Source of the DNA: Streptomyces humi
Lineage (GTDB): Bacteria; Actinomycetota; Actinomycetes; Streptomycetales; Streptomycetaceae
NCBI RefSeq assembly: GCF_001005085.2
Contig: NZ_LBMU02000003.1
Coordinates: forward strand, 185,818-249,817
DNA: 64,000 bases
Direction: 5' to 3'
The position numbers and the translations under genes were made by a program. Positions within the stretch are counted from its first letter, which is position 1; each line of letters begins with the position of its first letter. Positions 26,057-35,325 of this stretch are shown here, piece by piece. The notes beneath the pieces are model-generated. The model made no database searches and was not told the DNA's origin. It saw only the letters and a program-made list of their open reading frames with translations.

Positions 26057-26394
26057 CAGGATTCGTCTGGCCTTCCCGGGAGCTTTTGAGGGCGTTTCAG
26101 GTCGGCGGAGTGGGTGCTGTGACGTGAAGGCTTCCATCGTAGACGCGCCTGCACGAACACTGCGCGAGGGTCTTCGCCATTGTCAGCACGTACGGGGCCG
26201 CCTCGCTTCTGGAGACGGTCCGACGGGGCCACTCGTTCCCCCGATCGGCACGCATATGCCGAGGGACGGCCGAAATCGTTCGGCCGTCCCAGGTCACGTG
26301 GATCGACGGACTGACAGCGCGTCAAAAACTTCCACGAAAACTCCGTACGGGTCCCGTCCGGGTCCCGTACGGGGGCCGTCCGGCCCCGCGGGGC
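26057..26394. other. ndk-mreB intergenic region
   Basis: 338 bp on the minus-strand path from ndk to mreB. Contains a palindromic ccgtacggg...cccgtacgg element just after ndk (about 26343-26370), a perfect terminator hairpin (26263-26290), and then about 200 bp that should hold the mreB promoter and leader. No ORF or RNA gene recognised. Confidence 0.6.
26263..26290 (-). terminator. Terminator between ndk and mreB
   Basis: Perfect 12-bp stem gggacggccgaa / ttcggccgtccc with loop atcg. It separates the folC-DUF4233-ndk transcript from mreB. Confidence 0.8.
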
Positions 26395-26808
26395 CTAGGC
26401 GCGGGTCGGGAAGAAGATCTTGACCTCGCGTTCGGCGGACTCCTCGGAGTCGGAGGCGTGGATCAGGTTCTCGCGGACGATCACACCGAAGTCGCCGCGG
26501 ATGGAGCCGGGCGCGGCGGCGATCGGGTCGGTGGGGCCGGCGAGCGCGCGGATGCCCTCGATGACCCGCTCGCCCTCGACGATCAGGGCGACGACGGGAC
26601 CGGAGGACATGAACTCGACCAGCGGCTCGTAGAACGGCTTGCCGACGTGCTCGCCGTAGTGCTGCTCCAGGGTGGCCCGGTCCAGGGTGCGCAGCTCCAG
26701 CGCGGTGATCTGCCAGCCGGCCTTGCGCTCGATACGGCCGATGATCTCGCCGGTCAGGCCGCGACGGACGGCGTCGGGCTTGAGCAGGACGAGGGTGCGC
26801 TGGGTCAC
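26395..26808 (-). CDS. ndk: Nucleoside diphosphate kinase
   Basis: 137-residue enzyme that equilibrates NTP and NDP pools by a phospho-histidine mechanism. Full length. Signature TLVLLKPDAVRRGLTGEIIGR at the N-terminus and the active-site NLIHASDSEESA (His near residue 117) match the family consensus. It lies 63 bp downstream of the DUF4233 gene on the same strand and is followed by palindromes and a terminator. The folC-DUF4233-ndk order is widely conserved in actinobacteria. Confidence 0.97.
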   Translation of the reverse strand: MTQRTLVLLKPDAVRRGLTGEIIGRIERKAGWQITALELRTLDRATLEQHYGEHVGKPFYEPLVEFMSSGPVVALIVEGERVIEGIRALAGPTDPIAAAPGSIRGDFGVIVRENLIHASDSEESAEREVKIFFPTRA

Positions 26809-26871
26809 GGAGGCTCCTTCGGTACTGACGTGTGCGGTGAGGAGAGGCTACAGGGCGTCCTCAGGGACCTG

Positions 26872-27231
26872 TTACGCAGCGTCAGGTGCGGAGGAGGCCT
26901 CGGCCTGCGCCGCGAAGCGCGCCTTCGCCTCGTCGATCTTCCGGCCGTAGTGCACCGACGCCCACCAGAGTCCCGCGAAGACCGCGCCGAGGAAGTACAT
27001 GGTCGGGACGAAGACGCCGGAGGCGACCAGGGCGAGTTGCAGGGCCCAGCCGAGGGCCGTGCCGCCGGGCCGGGTGATCACTCCGCACAGTGCCACGCAC
27101 AGGACCATCGCGATGCCGCTGACCAGCCACACCGTGCCGGCGGTCAGGTCGGGGTCCTTCATGGCGACCAGGGCGGCGAAGCCGATCACGAAGAACTCGC
27201 CGATCAGGGTGGACGAACAGAGCGTGCGCAT
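26872..27231 (-). CDS. DUF4233 domain-containing membrane protein
   Basis: 119-residue membrane protein with four TM helices (IGEFFVIGFAALVAMKD, VWLVSGIAMVLCVALCG, GWALQLALVASGVFVPTM, YFLGAVFAGLWWASVHYGR). Family DUF4233, function unknown; nearly always encoded between folC and ndk in actinobacteria. Its ATG at 27231 begins two bases after the folC stop codon, so it is translationally coupled to folC. The short charged tail EAKARFAAQAEASSAPDAA is probably cytoplasmic. Confidence 0.93.
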   Translation of the reverse strand: MRTLCSSTLIGEFFVIGFAALVAMKDPDLTAGTVWLVSGIAMVLCVALCGVITRPGGTALGWALQLALVASGVFVPTMYFLGAVFAGLWWASVHYGRKIDEAKARFAAQAEASSAPDAA

Positions 27232-27233
27232 GG

Positions 27234-28745
27234 TCAGCCCCTCCCGAGGAGCAGTCGGGCCTCGCCCACGGTGATGACGGAGCCGGTGACGAGCACACCG
27301 CCGCCCGCGAACTCGCCCTCCTCCTCGGCCAGGGTGACGGCGGCCTCCAGGGCGTCCGGCAGCCGCGGTTCGACCTGGACGCGGTCCTCGCCGAACACCT
27401 CGACGGCGATCGCGGCCAGCTCGTCCGCGTCCATCGCGCGGTGGCTGGAGTTCTGGGTGATCACGACCTCGGCGAAGACCGGTTCGAAGGCTTCCAGCAG
27501 GCCGCGGACGTTCTTGTCGGCGCTCGCCCCGACCACGCCGATCAGCCGGCTGAAGTCGAAGGCCTCGCCGACGGCCTCGGCGGTGGCGCGGGCGCCGGCC
27601 GGGTTGTGCGCGGCGTCCAGGACGACGGTCGGAGAGCGGCGTACGACCTCCAGGCGGCCCGGCGAGGAGACCGCGGCGAACGCCTTGCGGACGGTGTCGA
27701 TGTCGAGGGGTTCGGGGCGCTGGGAGCCGACGCCGAAGAACGCCTCCACCGCGGCGAGCGCGACGGCCGCGTTGTGGGCCTGGTAGGGGCCGTGCAGCGG
27801 GAGGTAGACCTCGCCGTACTCGCCGCCGAGGCCGCGCAGGGTGAGCAGCTGGCCGCCGACGGCGACCTGGCGGGCGACGACACCGAACTCCAGGCCCTCG
27901 CGGGCCACGGTGGCGTCGACCTCGACGGCCTTCTTCAACAGCACCTGGGCCGCGTCCACGGGCTGCTGCGCCAGGATGACCGTGGCGTCCTGCTTGATGA
28001 TCCCGGCCTTCTCGCCGGCGATCTCCGCGGTGGTCCCGCCGAGCCGGTCGGTGTGGTCGAGGTCGATGGGCGTGACGACGGCGACGTCACCGTCGATGAC
28101 GTTGGTGGCGTCCCAGGAGCCGCCCATGCCGACCTCGACGACGGCGACGTCCACGGGGGCGTCCGCGAAGGCCGCGTACGCCATGCCGGTGAGCACCTCG
28201 AAGAAGGACAGCCGGTACTCCTGCCGGGAGTCGACCATCTCGACGTACGGCTTGATGTCCCGGTACGTCTCGATGAACCGCTCGGCGGAGACCGGGGCGC
28301 CGTCGAGGCTGATGCGCTCGGTGATCGACTGCACGTGGGGGCTGGTGTAGCGGCCGGTGCGCAGGTCGAAGGCGCCGAGCAGGGCCTCGATCATGCGGGC
28401 GGTGGAGGTCTTGCCGTTGGTGCCGGTGATGTGGATCGAGGGGTACGACCGCTGTGGCTCGCCCAGCACGTCCATGAGGGCGGCGATGCGGGCGACCGAG
28501 GGCTCCAGCTTGGTCTCGCCCCAGCGGGTGGCGAGGTCCGCCTCCACCTCGCGCAGGGCCCGGTCGGTCTCCGGGTCCTCGGGGCGGCCCGGGACGTCGG
28601 CCTGCTGCGGGCCGCCCTGGGTACGCAGGGTCCGGCTGCCGGCCTCGATCACCGCGAGATCGGGGTCGCGGTCCGTCTCGGCCTCGATGATCTCGTCGAA
28701 GTCGTCGAAGCTCTCGTTGGGGTCGCGCGGGGGCAGATCACTCAC
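27234..28745 (-). CDS. folC: Bifunctional folylpolyglutamate synthase / dihydrofolate synthase
   Basis: 503-residue ATP-dependent ligase that adds glutamate to (dihydro)folate. Mur-ligase fold: P-loop IHITGTNGKTSTARMIEALL, folate-site TGRYTSPHVQSITERI, VEVGMGGSWDATNVID, DHTDRLGGTTAEIAGEKAGI, then LDAAHNPAGARATAEA in the C-terminal domain. The ~50-residue acidic N-terminal extension (NESFDDFDEIIEAETD) is longer than E. coli FolC and common in Streptomyces. The GTG start 28745 overlaps the end of the upstream phosphatase gene by eight bases, suggesting coupling; the ribosome site is weak. Confidence 0.95.
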   Translation of the reverse strand: MSDLPPRDPNESFDDFDEIIEAETDRDPDLAVIEAGSRTLRTQGGPQQADVPGRPEDPETDRALREVEADLATRWGETKLEPSVARIAALMDVLGEPQRSYPSIHITGTNGKTSTARMIEALLGAFDLRTGRYTSPHVQSITERISLDGAPVSAERFIETYRDIKPYVEMVDSRQEYRLSFFEVLTGMAYAAFADAPVDVAVVEVGMGGSWDATNVIDGDVAVVTPIDLDHTDRLGGTTAEIAGEKAGIIKQDATVILAQQPVDAAQVLLKKAVEVDATVAREGLEFGVVARQVAVGGQLLTLRGLGGEYGEVYLPLHGPYQAHNAAVALAAVEAFFGVGSQRPEPLDIDTVRKAFAAVSSPGRLEVVRRSPTVVLDAAHNPAGARATAEAVGEAFDFSRLIGVVGASADKNVRGLLEAFEPVFAEVVITQNSSHRAMDADELAAIAVEVFGEDRVQVEPRLPDALEAAVTLAEEEGEFAGGGVLVTGSVITVGEARLLLGRG

Positions 28746-31212
28746 GGGACCAGTCTACGGAGCCGCGCCGGCCCGCGTACGCCTCGGCCGTCGGCAGGGG
28801 CTGCTCGCACCAGATCGTCTTCCCGGCGGCGGTCTGCCGGGTGCCCCAGCGCAGGGTGAGCTGGGCGACGAGCAGCAGGCCCCGGCCGCCCTCGTCGAGG
28901 ATCCGGGCCCGGCGGGCGTGCGGGGCGGTGCTGCTGCCGTCGGAGACCTCGCAGATCAGCATGGTGGTGTCCCGGATGAGGCGGAGCTGGATCGGGGCGC
29001 CGCCGTAACGGATGGCGTTGGTGACGAGTTCGCTGACGACCAGTTCGGTGGTGAACGACAGTTCCCCGAGCTGCCAGGCGTCGAGCTGGCCGGTGGTGAG
29101 CGACCGGGCCGTCGCGACGTGCTCGGGGTCCGCCCGGACCTCCCAGGTGGCCACCTGGTCGGCGGGCAGGGCGTGGGTGCGGGCGAGCAGCAGCGTCACG
29201 TCGTCGGCGGGCTCGCCGCTGCGCAGTTCCGCCACCACCCGGTCGCAGGTCGCCTCCAGCGACCGCCCGCCGGATCCCAGGGCACGGCGCAGCCGGTCGA
29301 GGCCGTGGCCGAGATCCAGGTGCCTGGAGTGCACCAGGCCGTTGCTGAACAGGGCGAGCGTGCTGCCGGTGGGCAGGTCGAGTTCGGTGGTCTCGAACGG
29401 CAGCCCGCCGAGCCCCAGCGGCGGCCCGGCCTCCCCCGGGGCGGACTCCACGGCCCCCTGGGGGGTGATCACGAAGGGCAGCGGATGGCCGGCGCTGGCC
29501 AGGGAGCAGTGCCGGGAGACCGGGTCGTACACGGCGTACAGACAGGTCGAGCCCACTTCTCCGGTGGGGTCCCCGGCGCCGTCGTCGAGGTGGATGACCA
29601 GGTCGTCGAGGTGGGTGAGGAGTTCGTCGGGCGGCAGGTCGACGTCCGCGAGGGTACGCACGGCCGTGCGCAGCCGGCCCATGGCCGCGGAGGCGTGGAT
29701 GCCGTGTCCGACGACGTCTCCGACGACCAGGGCCACCCGGGTGCCCGACAGCGGGATCACGTCGAGCCAGTCGCCGCCGACGCCGGCCCGGGTGCCGGTG
29801 GGGAGGTAGCGGTAGGCGAAGTCGAGGGTGGGCCGCTCGGGCAGGCCGTGCGGCAGCAGACTGCGCTGGAGCGCCAGCGCGGTCTCGCGCTCCCGGGTGT
29901 AGCGGCGCGCGTTGTCGAGGGCGGCGGCGGTCTTCGCGGCCAGTTCCTCGGCGTCGGAGAGGTCGTCCGGTTCGAACGGCGGGGAGTCCCTGGTGCGCCA
30001 GAAGGCGACGGCGCCCAGCGGCACGCCCTGCGCCGACAGCGGCACGGTGATCAGCGAACCCATGCCGTACGCGAGGAGCGCGGCCGCCCGCTGCTCGTCG
30101 CCGGCCCAGGCCGCCGGGTCGGTGCGCAGGTCGGGCAGGAGGGCCGCGCCGCTGCCGGGGGCGGGCCGGGGCGGGCCGGCCGGGGTGTCGGCCGGGTCCA
30201 GCGGGGGGTCGTCGCGGACGCCGCCCCGGGCGACCCGTCGCAGGGCTCCCTCGCCGTCGTCCGCCGGGTCCCCGCCGGTCAGGACGGAGGGCGCCAGGTC
30301 GACGGTGACGAAGTCGGCGAACCGGGGTACGGCCACCCGGACCAGTTCGTCGGCGGTCCGCCGCACGTCGAGGGTGGTGCCGACGGACGTACCGGCGTCG
30401 TAGAGCAGCCGGAGCCTGCGGTGGCTCTTCTCCAGGGAGCCGGCCATGGTGTTGAACGCCGACTCCAGCTGGCCGATCTCCCGCCGCCCGGAGGGCGGCA
30501 CCCGGGCGCTCAGGTCGCCGGCGGCGAGCCTGGTCGCGGTGGCCGCCATCCGGCGCACCGGCCAGACGATCACCCGGGTCACGTAGGCGCCGTAGCCGAT
30601 GATCAGCAGGGTCGCGCCCGCCACTCCGACGGACGCCACCACCGTCAGCGTGTGCATGCGGGCTTCCAGGGCGCGTTCGCGCCGGTCGATGGCGGTCCGT
30701 TCGGCGGTGAGGTAGTGGGAGAGCCGGTCCCGGAGCGCCTGGACGCGCCGTTCGCCCTCCAGCGTCCGCGCCGCGCCGCGGGCGGCGGGGGCGCCGCGCC
30801 GGGCCGCGTCCACCAGCGGGACCGAGTAGTCGTCGATGAAGGACTGCCCGGCCTGGCGGATCTCCCGGGCGAGCCGCCGCTGGGCGGTGGACGTGCTGAC
30901 GTCCACGAGGCGCTGCGCCCGGACGGGGAACGCCGTCCGCGCGGCCTGCCACTGTCTGAGGAACCCGTCCTGCCGGGTGAAGACGTAGCTCTCCTGCGAG
31001 GCCTCCACGTCGAGGACGGTCTTCTCCACCACCCCGACCTGGTCGAGGGCCGGTCTGCCGCCGCGGGCGGAGAGCAGCGAGCCGTGCGCGTCCTGGATCG
31101 CCCAGACCAGCATCACGAAGAGCAGGCCCACGAGGACGGCGAGCAGGGCGCCCGCGACGGCCGTCAGGGGGACGAGCCCCCTGTGCGGCGGTGTCTTCGT
31201 TCGGCGCTGCAT
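28738..31212 (-). CDS. SpoIIE-type PP2C phosphatase with CHASE3-like sensor, HAMP, GAF and HATPase domains
   Basis: 824-residue membrane sensor of the partner-switching type. Order: TM1 (~16-38), extracytoplasmic helical domain (~45-190, CHASE3-like), TM2 (TLTVVASVGVAGATLLIIGY), HAMP (VIVWPVRRMAATATRLAAGD), GAF (~285-440), SpoIIE/PP2C phosphatase (~460-675, with GGDWLDVIPL, LVVGDVVGHGIHASAAMG and DDVTLLLAR), and an RsbW-like kinase module at the C-terminus (ELVVSELVTNAIRYGG, DEGGRGLLLVAQL). It therefore could both phosphorylate and dephosphorylate anti-sigma antagonists. ATG 31212 follows GGAGGGA. Its stop lies inside the folC start region (8-bp overlap), so a signalling protein heads an otherwise housekeeping operon. 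Confidence 0.92.
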   Translation of the reverse strand: MQRRTKTPPHRGLVPLTAVAGALLAVLVGLLFVMLVWAIQDAHGSLLSARGGRPALDQVGVVEKTVLDVEASQESYVFTRQDGFLRQWQAARTAFPVRAQRLVDVSTSTAQRRLAREIRQAGQSFIDDYSVPLVDAARRGAPAARGAARTLEGERRVQALRDRLSHYLTAERTAIDRRERALEARMHTLTVVASVGVAGATLLIIGYGAYVTRVIVWPVRRMAATATRLAAGDLSARVPPSGRREIGQLESAFNTMAGSLEKSHRRLRLLYDAGTSVGTTLDVRRTADELVRVAVPRFADFVTVDLAPSVLTGGDPADDGEGALRRVARGGVRDDPPLDPADTPAGPPRPAPGSGAALLPDLRTDPAAWAGDEQRAAALLAYGMGSLITVPLSAQGVPLGAVAFWRTRDSPPFEPDDLSDAEELAAKTAAALDNARRYTRERETALALQRSLLPHGLPERPTLDFAYRYLPTGTRAGVGGDWLDVIPLSGTRVALVVGDVVGHGIHASAAMGRLRTAVRTLADVDLPPDELLTHLDDLVIHLDDGAGDPTGEVGSTCLYAVYDPVSRHCSLASAGHPLPFVITPQGAVESAPGEAGPPLGLGGLPFETTELDLPTGSTLALFSNGLVHSRHLDLGHGLDRLRRALGSGGRSLEATCDRVVAELRSGEPADDVTLLLARTHALPADQVATWEVRADPEHVATARSLTTGQLDAWQLGELSFTTELVVSELVTNAIRYGGAPIQLRLIRDTTMLICEVSDGSSTAPHARRARILDEGGRGLLLVAQLTLRWGTRQTAAGKTIWCEQPLPTAEAYAGRRGSVDWSRE

Positions 31213-31327
31213 CCGGGCGTTCCCTCCGCCGCAAAGCACCCCACCTCGGATGTCGGGGTCGCATTCCGGTCCTGTTCCTACCTTTGGATTGTAGGAACGG
31301 GGGGCTGTCGGTGCCTGGGGACGGCAG

Positions 31328-31371
31328 CGGGCGCCCGGCGGCCCCTGACCAGAGGGACTGCCGGGCGCCCG
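31328..31371 (-). terminator. valS terminator
   Basis: 12-bp perfect stem cgggcgcccggc / gccgggcgcccg with a 20-base loop, 16 bp after the valS stop, ahead of the phosphatase gene. Confidence 0.7.
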
Positions 31372-31386
31372 TGGGGACGCTCGGTG

Positions 31387-34011
31387 CTACGCCTGCGGCA
31401 GGCGGTCCAGCTGGGCCTGGATACGGGCGATGTCCTCGTCCGCCTTGGCCAGCCGGCCGCGGATCTTGTCCACCACGTTGTCCGGGGCCTTCGCGAGGAA
31501 CGCCTCGTTGCCCAGTTTGGCCGTCGCCTGTGCCTTCTCCTTCTCGGCGGCGGCGAGGTCCTTCGCCAGGCGCTTGCGCTCGGCGGCGACGTCGATCGTG
31601 CCGGAGAGGTCGAGGGCGACGGTGGCGCCGGCGACCGGCAGGGTGGCGGTGGCCGCGAAGGCGTCGCCCTCCGGCTGGAGGCGCAGCAGCTGACGGATGG
31701 CGGCCTCGTGCGGGGCGAGGGCCGTGCCGTCCAGGGTGAGACGGGCCGGGACCCGCTGGCCGGGCTGGAGGCCCTGGTCGGCGCGGAAGCGGCGGACCTC
31801 GGTGATGACGGACTGGAGGGTCTCGATCTCCTGCTCCGCCGTGTCGTCGCGGAAGCCGCTGTCGGCCGGCCAGTCGGCGATCACGACCGATTCGCCGCCG
31901 GTCAGCGTGGTCCACAGGGTGTCCGTGACGAACGGGACGACCGGGTGGAGCAGCTTCAGGGTGACGTCGAGGACCTCGCCGAGGACGCGCCGGGAGACCT
32001 CGGCGCCCCGGCCGCCCGCCTGGAAGGTGGTCTTGGACAGCTCGACGTACCAGTCGAAGACCTCGTCCCACGCGAAGTGGTAGAGGGAGTCCGACAGCTT
32101 GGCGAACTGGAAGTCGTCGTAGAACGCGTCGACTTCGGCGACCGTCTTGTTGAGACGGGAGAGGATCCAGCGGTCCGTCGCCGACATCTCGGACGGGTCC
32201 GGGAGCGGGCCCTCGACGGTCGCGCCGTTCATCAGGGCGAAACGGGTCGCGTTCCAGATCTTGTTGGCGAAGTTCCGGGACGCCTGGACCCAGTCCTCGC
32301 CGATCGGGACGTCGGTGCCGGGGTTGGCGCCGCGGGCCAGGGTGAAGCGGACGGCGTCGGAGCCGTACTTGTCCATCCAGTCCAGCGGGTCGACGACGTT
32401 GCCGAAGGACTTCGACATCTTCTTGCCGCGTTCGTCACGGACCAGGCCGGTCAGCGCGATGGTCTTGAAGGGGACCTCGCCGTCCATGGCGTAGAGGCCG
32501 AACATCATCATCCGGGCGACCCAGAAGAAGATGATGTCGTGGCCGGTCAGCAGGACGTCGGTCGGGTAGAACTTCCGCAGGTCCGCGGTCTGTTCGGGCC
32601 AGCCGAGGGTGGAGAAGGGCCACAGGCCGGAGGAGAACCAGGTGTCGAGGACGTCGGTGTCCTGGCGCCAGCCCTCGCCGGTGGGCGGCTGCTCGTCGGG
32701 GCCGACGCAGACGACCTCGCCCTCCGGGCCGTACCAGACCGGGATGCGGTGGCCCCACCACAGCTGGCGCGAGATGCACCAGTCGTGCATGTTGTCGACC
32801 CAGTCGAAGTACCGCTTCGACATGTCCTCGGGGTGGATCTTCACCCGGCCGTCGCGGACCGCGTCACCGGCGGCCTTGGCGAGCGGGCCGACCTTGACCC
32901 ACCACTGCATGGACAGCCGCGGCTCGATGGTGGTGCTGCACCGGGAGCAGTGGCCGACGCTGTGGACGTACGGCCGCTTCTCGGCGACGATCCGGCCCTG
33001 CGAGCGCAGCGCCGCGACGATGGCGGAGCGCGCCTCGAAGCGGTCCAGGCCCTCGAAGGGGCCGTGGACGGTGATGACCGCCCGCTCGTCCATCACGGTG
33101 ATGGACTCCAGGTCGTGGCGCTGGCCGATCGCGAAGTCGTTCGGGTCGTGGGCCGGGGTGACCTTGACGGCGCCCGTGCCGAACTCCGGGTCGACGTGCG
33201 TGTCCGCGACGACGGGGATGGTGCGGTCGGTCAGCGGCAGCTTGATGCGCTTGCCGACCAGGTGCTTGTACCGCTCGTCGTCGGGGTGGACGGCGACCGC
33301 CGTGTCACCGAGCATCGTCTCCGCACGCGTGGTGGCGACGACCAGCGTCTCGTCCCCCTCGCCGTACTTGATGGAGACCAGCTCGCCGTCGTCCTCCTGG
33401 TACTCCACCTCGATGTCCGAGATGGCCGTCAGACAGCGCGGGCACCAGTTGATGATGCGCTCGGCGCGGTAGATCAGCTCGTCTTCGTAGAGCTTCTTGA
33501 AGATGGTCTGGACGGCCTTGGACAGGCCCTCGTCCATGGTGAAGCGCTCGCGGTCCCAGTCGACGCCGTCACCGAGGCGGCGCATCTGGCCGAGGATCCT
33601 GCCGCCGTACTCCTCCTTCCACTGCCAGACCCGCTCGACGAACTCCTCGCGGCCCAGGTCCTGGCGGGACTTGCCCTCCTCGGCGAGCTGCTGCTCGACC
33701 TTGTTCTGGGTGGCGATGCCGGCGTGGTCCATGCCGGGCAGCCACAGCGCCTCGAAGCCCTGCATCCGCTTGCGGCGGGTGAGGGCGTCCATCAGCGTGT
33801 GCTGGAAGGCGTGGCCCAGGTGGAGCGAGCCGGTGACGTTCGGCGGGGGGATGACGATGGTGTACGCGGGCTTGTCGCTCTTGGCGTCGGCCGCGAAGTA
33901 ACCGCGCTCTACCCAGCGCTCGTACAGCGGCCCCTCTACGTCGGCCGGCGCGTACTGGGTCGGCAGTTCGGTGCTGGGCGCTGTGGGCTGCTGCTGAGCA
34001 TTCTCGGTCAC
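31387..34011 (-). CDS. valS: Valyl-tRNA synthetase
   Basis: 874-residue class-Ia aminoacyl-tRNA synthetase. HIGH motif as [11 protein letters not shown], editing CP1 domain with [16 protein letters not shown] and [39 protein letters not shown] loop as [16 protein letters not shown], anticodon-binding domain and a C-terminal coiled coil ([20 protein letters not shown] to the end). GTG 34011 (VTENAQQQP) is chosen because it gives the expected N-terminus; upstream codons in frame are not family-like. No T-box leader was seen in the 137-bp gap to the divergent gene. Confidence 0.97.
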   Translation of the reverse strand: MTENAQQQPTAPSTELPTQYAPADVEGPLYERWVERGYFAADAKSDKPAYTIVIPPPNVTGSLHLGHAFQHTLMDALTRRKRMQGFEALWLPGMDHAGIATQNKVEQQLAEEGKSRQDLGREEFVERVWQWKEEYGGRILGQMRRLGDGVDWDRERFTMDEGLSKAVQTIFKKLYEDELIYRAERIINWCPRCLTAISDIEVEYQEDDGELVSIKYGEGDETLVVATTRAETMLGDTAVAVHPDDERYKHLVGKRIKLPLTDRTIPVVADTHVDPEFGTGAVKVTPAHDPNDFAIGQRHDLESITVMDERAVITVHGPFEGLDRFEARSAIVAALRSQGRIVAEKRPYVHSVGHCSRCSTTIEPRLSMQWWVKVGPLAKAAGDAVRDGRVKIHPEDMSKRYFDWVDNMHDWCISRQLWWGHRIPVWYGPEGEVVCVGPDEQPPTGEGWRQDTDVLDTWFSSGLWPFSTLGWPEQTADLRKFYPTDVLLTGHDIIFFWVARMMMFGLYAMDGEVPFKTIALTGLVRDERGKKMSKSFGNVVDPLDWMDKYGSDAVRFTLARGANPGTDVPIGEDWVQASRNFANKIWNATRFALMNGATVEGPLPDPSEMSATDRWILSRLNKTVAEVDAFYDDFQFAKLSDSLYHFAWDEVFDWYVELSKTTFQAGGRGAEVSRRVLGEVLDVTLKLLHPVVPFVTDTLWTTLTGGESVVIADWPADSGFRDDTAEQEIETLQSVITEVRRFRADQGLQPGQRVPARLTLDGTALAPHEAAIRQLLRLQPEGDAFAATATLPVAGATVALDLSGTIDVAAERKRLAKDLAAAEKEKAQATAKLGNEAFLAKAPDNVVDKIRGRLAKADEDIARIQAQLDRLPQA

Positions 34012-34148
34012 GGGGCTCAGTTTAGAGGTGTCCCGGGCGTGTCCCGAAACGCGTTTGTTCTGTAACGGTGGGCACCCCCGTGCCGTGAGTTCCCTGTGGC
34101 TGCGCCAGGATGTCAGGACCACATAAGCATCTGGAGGGGAACCCAGAG

Positions 34149-35156
34149 ATGAGCTACAACCAGCCGGGCCCGTACGGGGGGCCGCCGCCTCAGCAGCCGG
34201 GACCGTACGGGCAGCAGCCGGGTCCGTACGGCCAGCCGCCGCAGGCGCCCCAGCCCGGCTATGGCTACCCCCAGCAGGCTCCCCCGGCGGGTCCGCCGCA
34301 GCCCGGTCCGCCGCAGGCCGGTCCGTACGGCCAGCAGCCCCCGCAGCCGGGCTACGGCTACCCGCAGCAGGGCGCGCCGGTCCCGCAGCAGCAGAACCCG
34401 TACGGCCAGCAGCAGCCCTACGGCCAGCCCCCGTACGGCCAGCAGCCCTACGGCGTGCCGCAGCCGCCGGCCCCGGGCGGCGGGAAGAAGAAGACCGGTC
34501 TGATCATCGGGGCGGTGGCGGTGGTGGCCGCGGTGGCGGTGGGCGCGTACTTCGTGCTGGCCGGCAGCGGAAGCAGCCTTGAGGACGACGGTCCGCACAA
34601 GCTGACCGCGCCGGCCTCGCTGCTGTCCGCCAAGTACAAGCGGGTCGGTGACGCCAGCGAGCAGAAGGCGAGTTCCAGCGACGCGAAGGACCTCGCCAGG
34701 TCGGGTGTCACCGGCGCCACCTCGGTCACCGCGATCTATTCGACCGTCGACCTTCAGTCCCTGGACACCAGCGACCCGACGGACGTGGCGAAGGCGGGGA
34801 CCGCCGAGAACGTCACCCTGTTCGGGGTGTACGGCACGGTGAAGGACCCGCAGGCCGCGCTGGACGCCACCTTCGCCAACATGAAGAAGGACGGCTCCTC
34901 GTCCGAGGGTGTGCAGTTCGTCGGCGACGCGCAGTCCGTCTCTCCCGACGGCCTGGACGGAGCGGTGATGAAGTGCCAGCAGGCCAAGGGCAAGAACCAG
35001 CTGACCGGCAAGGCCCAGACCGCGTACCTGTGCATCTGGGCGGACTACAGCACCATCGGCATGGTGGAGCCGACGGCGGCGGTGAAGTCGTACAGCGTCG
35101 ACGAGTCGGCGAAGATCGCGGCCGACGTGCGCGGCGAGGTGCGCGTCGCCCGGTAG
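34149..35156 (+). CDS. Pro/Gln/Tyr/Gly-rich single-pass membrane protein
   Basis: 335 residues of unknown function. Residues 1-115 are disordered repeats of [18 protein letters not shown] and PYGQQPYG type, presumably cytoplasmic. A basic stop-transfer GGGKKK precedes one TM ([24 protein letters not shown], ~118-140), followed by an extracytoplasmic domain of about 190 residues with a likely disulfide (two Cys, [10 protein letters not shown] and [10 protein letters not shown]). This layout is typical of many Streptomyces membrane proteins; the C-terminal domain is not recognised. ATG 34149 has GGAGGGGA upstream. Divergent from valS and convergent with clpX across a terminator. Confidence 0.82.
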   Translation: MSYNQPGPYGGPPPQQPGPYGQQPGPYGQPPQAPQPGYGYPQQAPPAGPPQPGPPQAGPYGQQPPQPGYGYPQQGAPVPQQQNPYGQQQPYGQPPYGQQPYGVPQPPAPGGGKKKTGLIIGAVAVVAAVAVGAYFVLAGSGSSLEDDGPHKLTAPASLLSAKYKRVGDASEQKASSSDAKDLARSGVTGATSVTAIYSTVDLQSLDTSDPTDVAKAGTAENVTLFGVYGTVKDPQAALDATFANMKKDGSSSEGVQFVGDAQSVSPDGLDGAVMKCQQAKGKNQLTGKAQTAYLCIWADYSTIGMVEPTAAVKSYSVDESAKIAADVRGEVRVAR

Positions 35157-35170
35157 GGCGGCCGGACACA

Positions 35171-35255
35171 CCAGCGGCGCGCACGAACCGGCGGCGCGGA
35201 AGAACCGGCGGCGCGCACGAACCAGCGGCACGCACGAACCGGCGGCGCGGAAGCA
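35171..35255. repeat. Five tandem copies of a 17-bp unit
   Basis: Unit cc(a/g)gcggcgcg(c/g)a(c/a)gaa between the membrane-protein stop and the clpX terminator; copies differ at two to four positions. No coding role seen. Confidence 0.85.
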
Positions 35256-35275
35256 TCGGCCGCGCGGACCGACGA

Positions 35276-35311
35276 AAGCGCCGGGCCCCTCCGAAGAGGG
35301 GCCCGGCGCTT
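35276..35311. terminator. Bidirectional terminator between the membrane-protein gene and clpX
   Basis: Perfect 16-bp stem aagcgccgggcccctc / gaggggcccggcgctt with loop cgaa. It lies 15 bp from the clpX stop; A and T residues on each side allow use in both directions. Confidence 0.88.
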
Positions 35312-35325
35312 CGGTGTTGACGGGG

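Noticed and set aside
28357..34065. 1902-residue plus-strand open frame
   Set aside because: Antisense to the phosphatase and valS genes, both with full family motifs; composition is Gly/Arg/Val-rich with no domain.
34012..34148. T-box riboswitch before valS
   Set aside because: The gap is only 137 bp and shows no stem with a specifier loop or the T-box core sequence.
35171..35255. CRISPR-like array
   Set aside because: Direct tandem repeats without spacers and no cas genes; simple 17-bp satellite.
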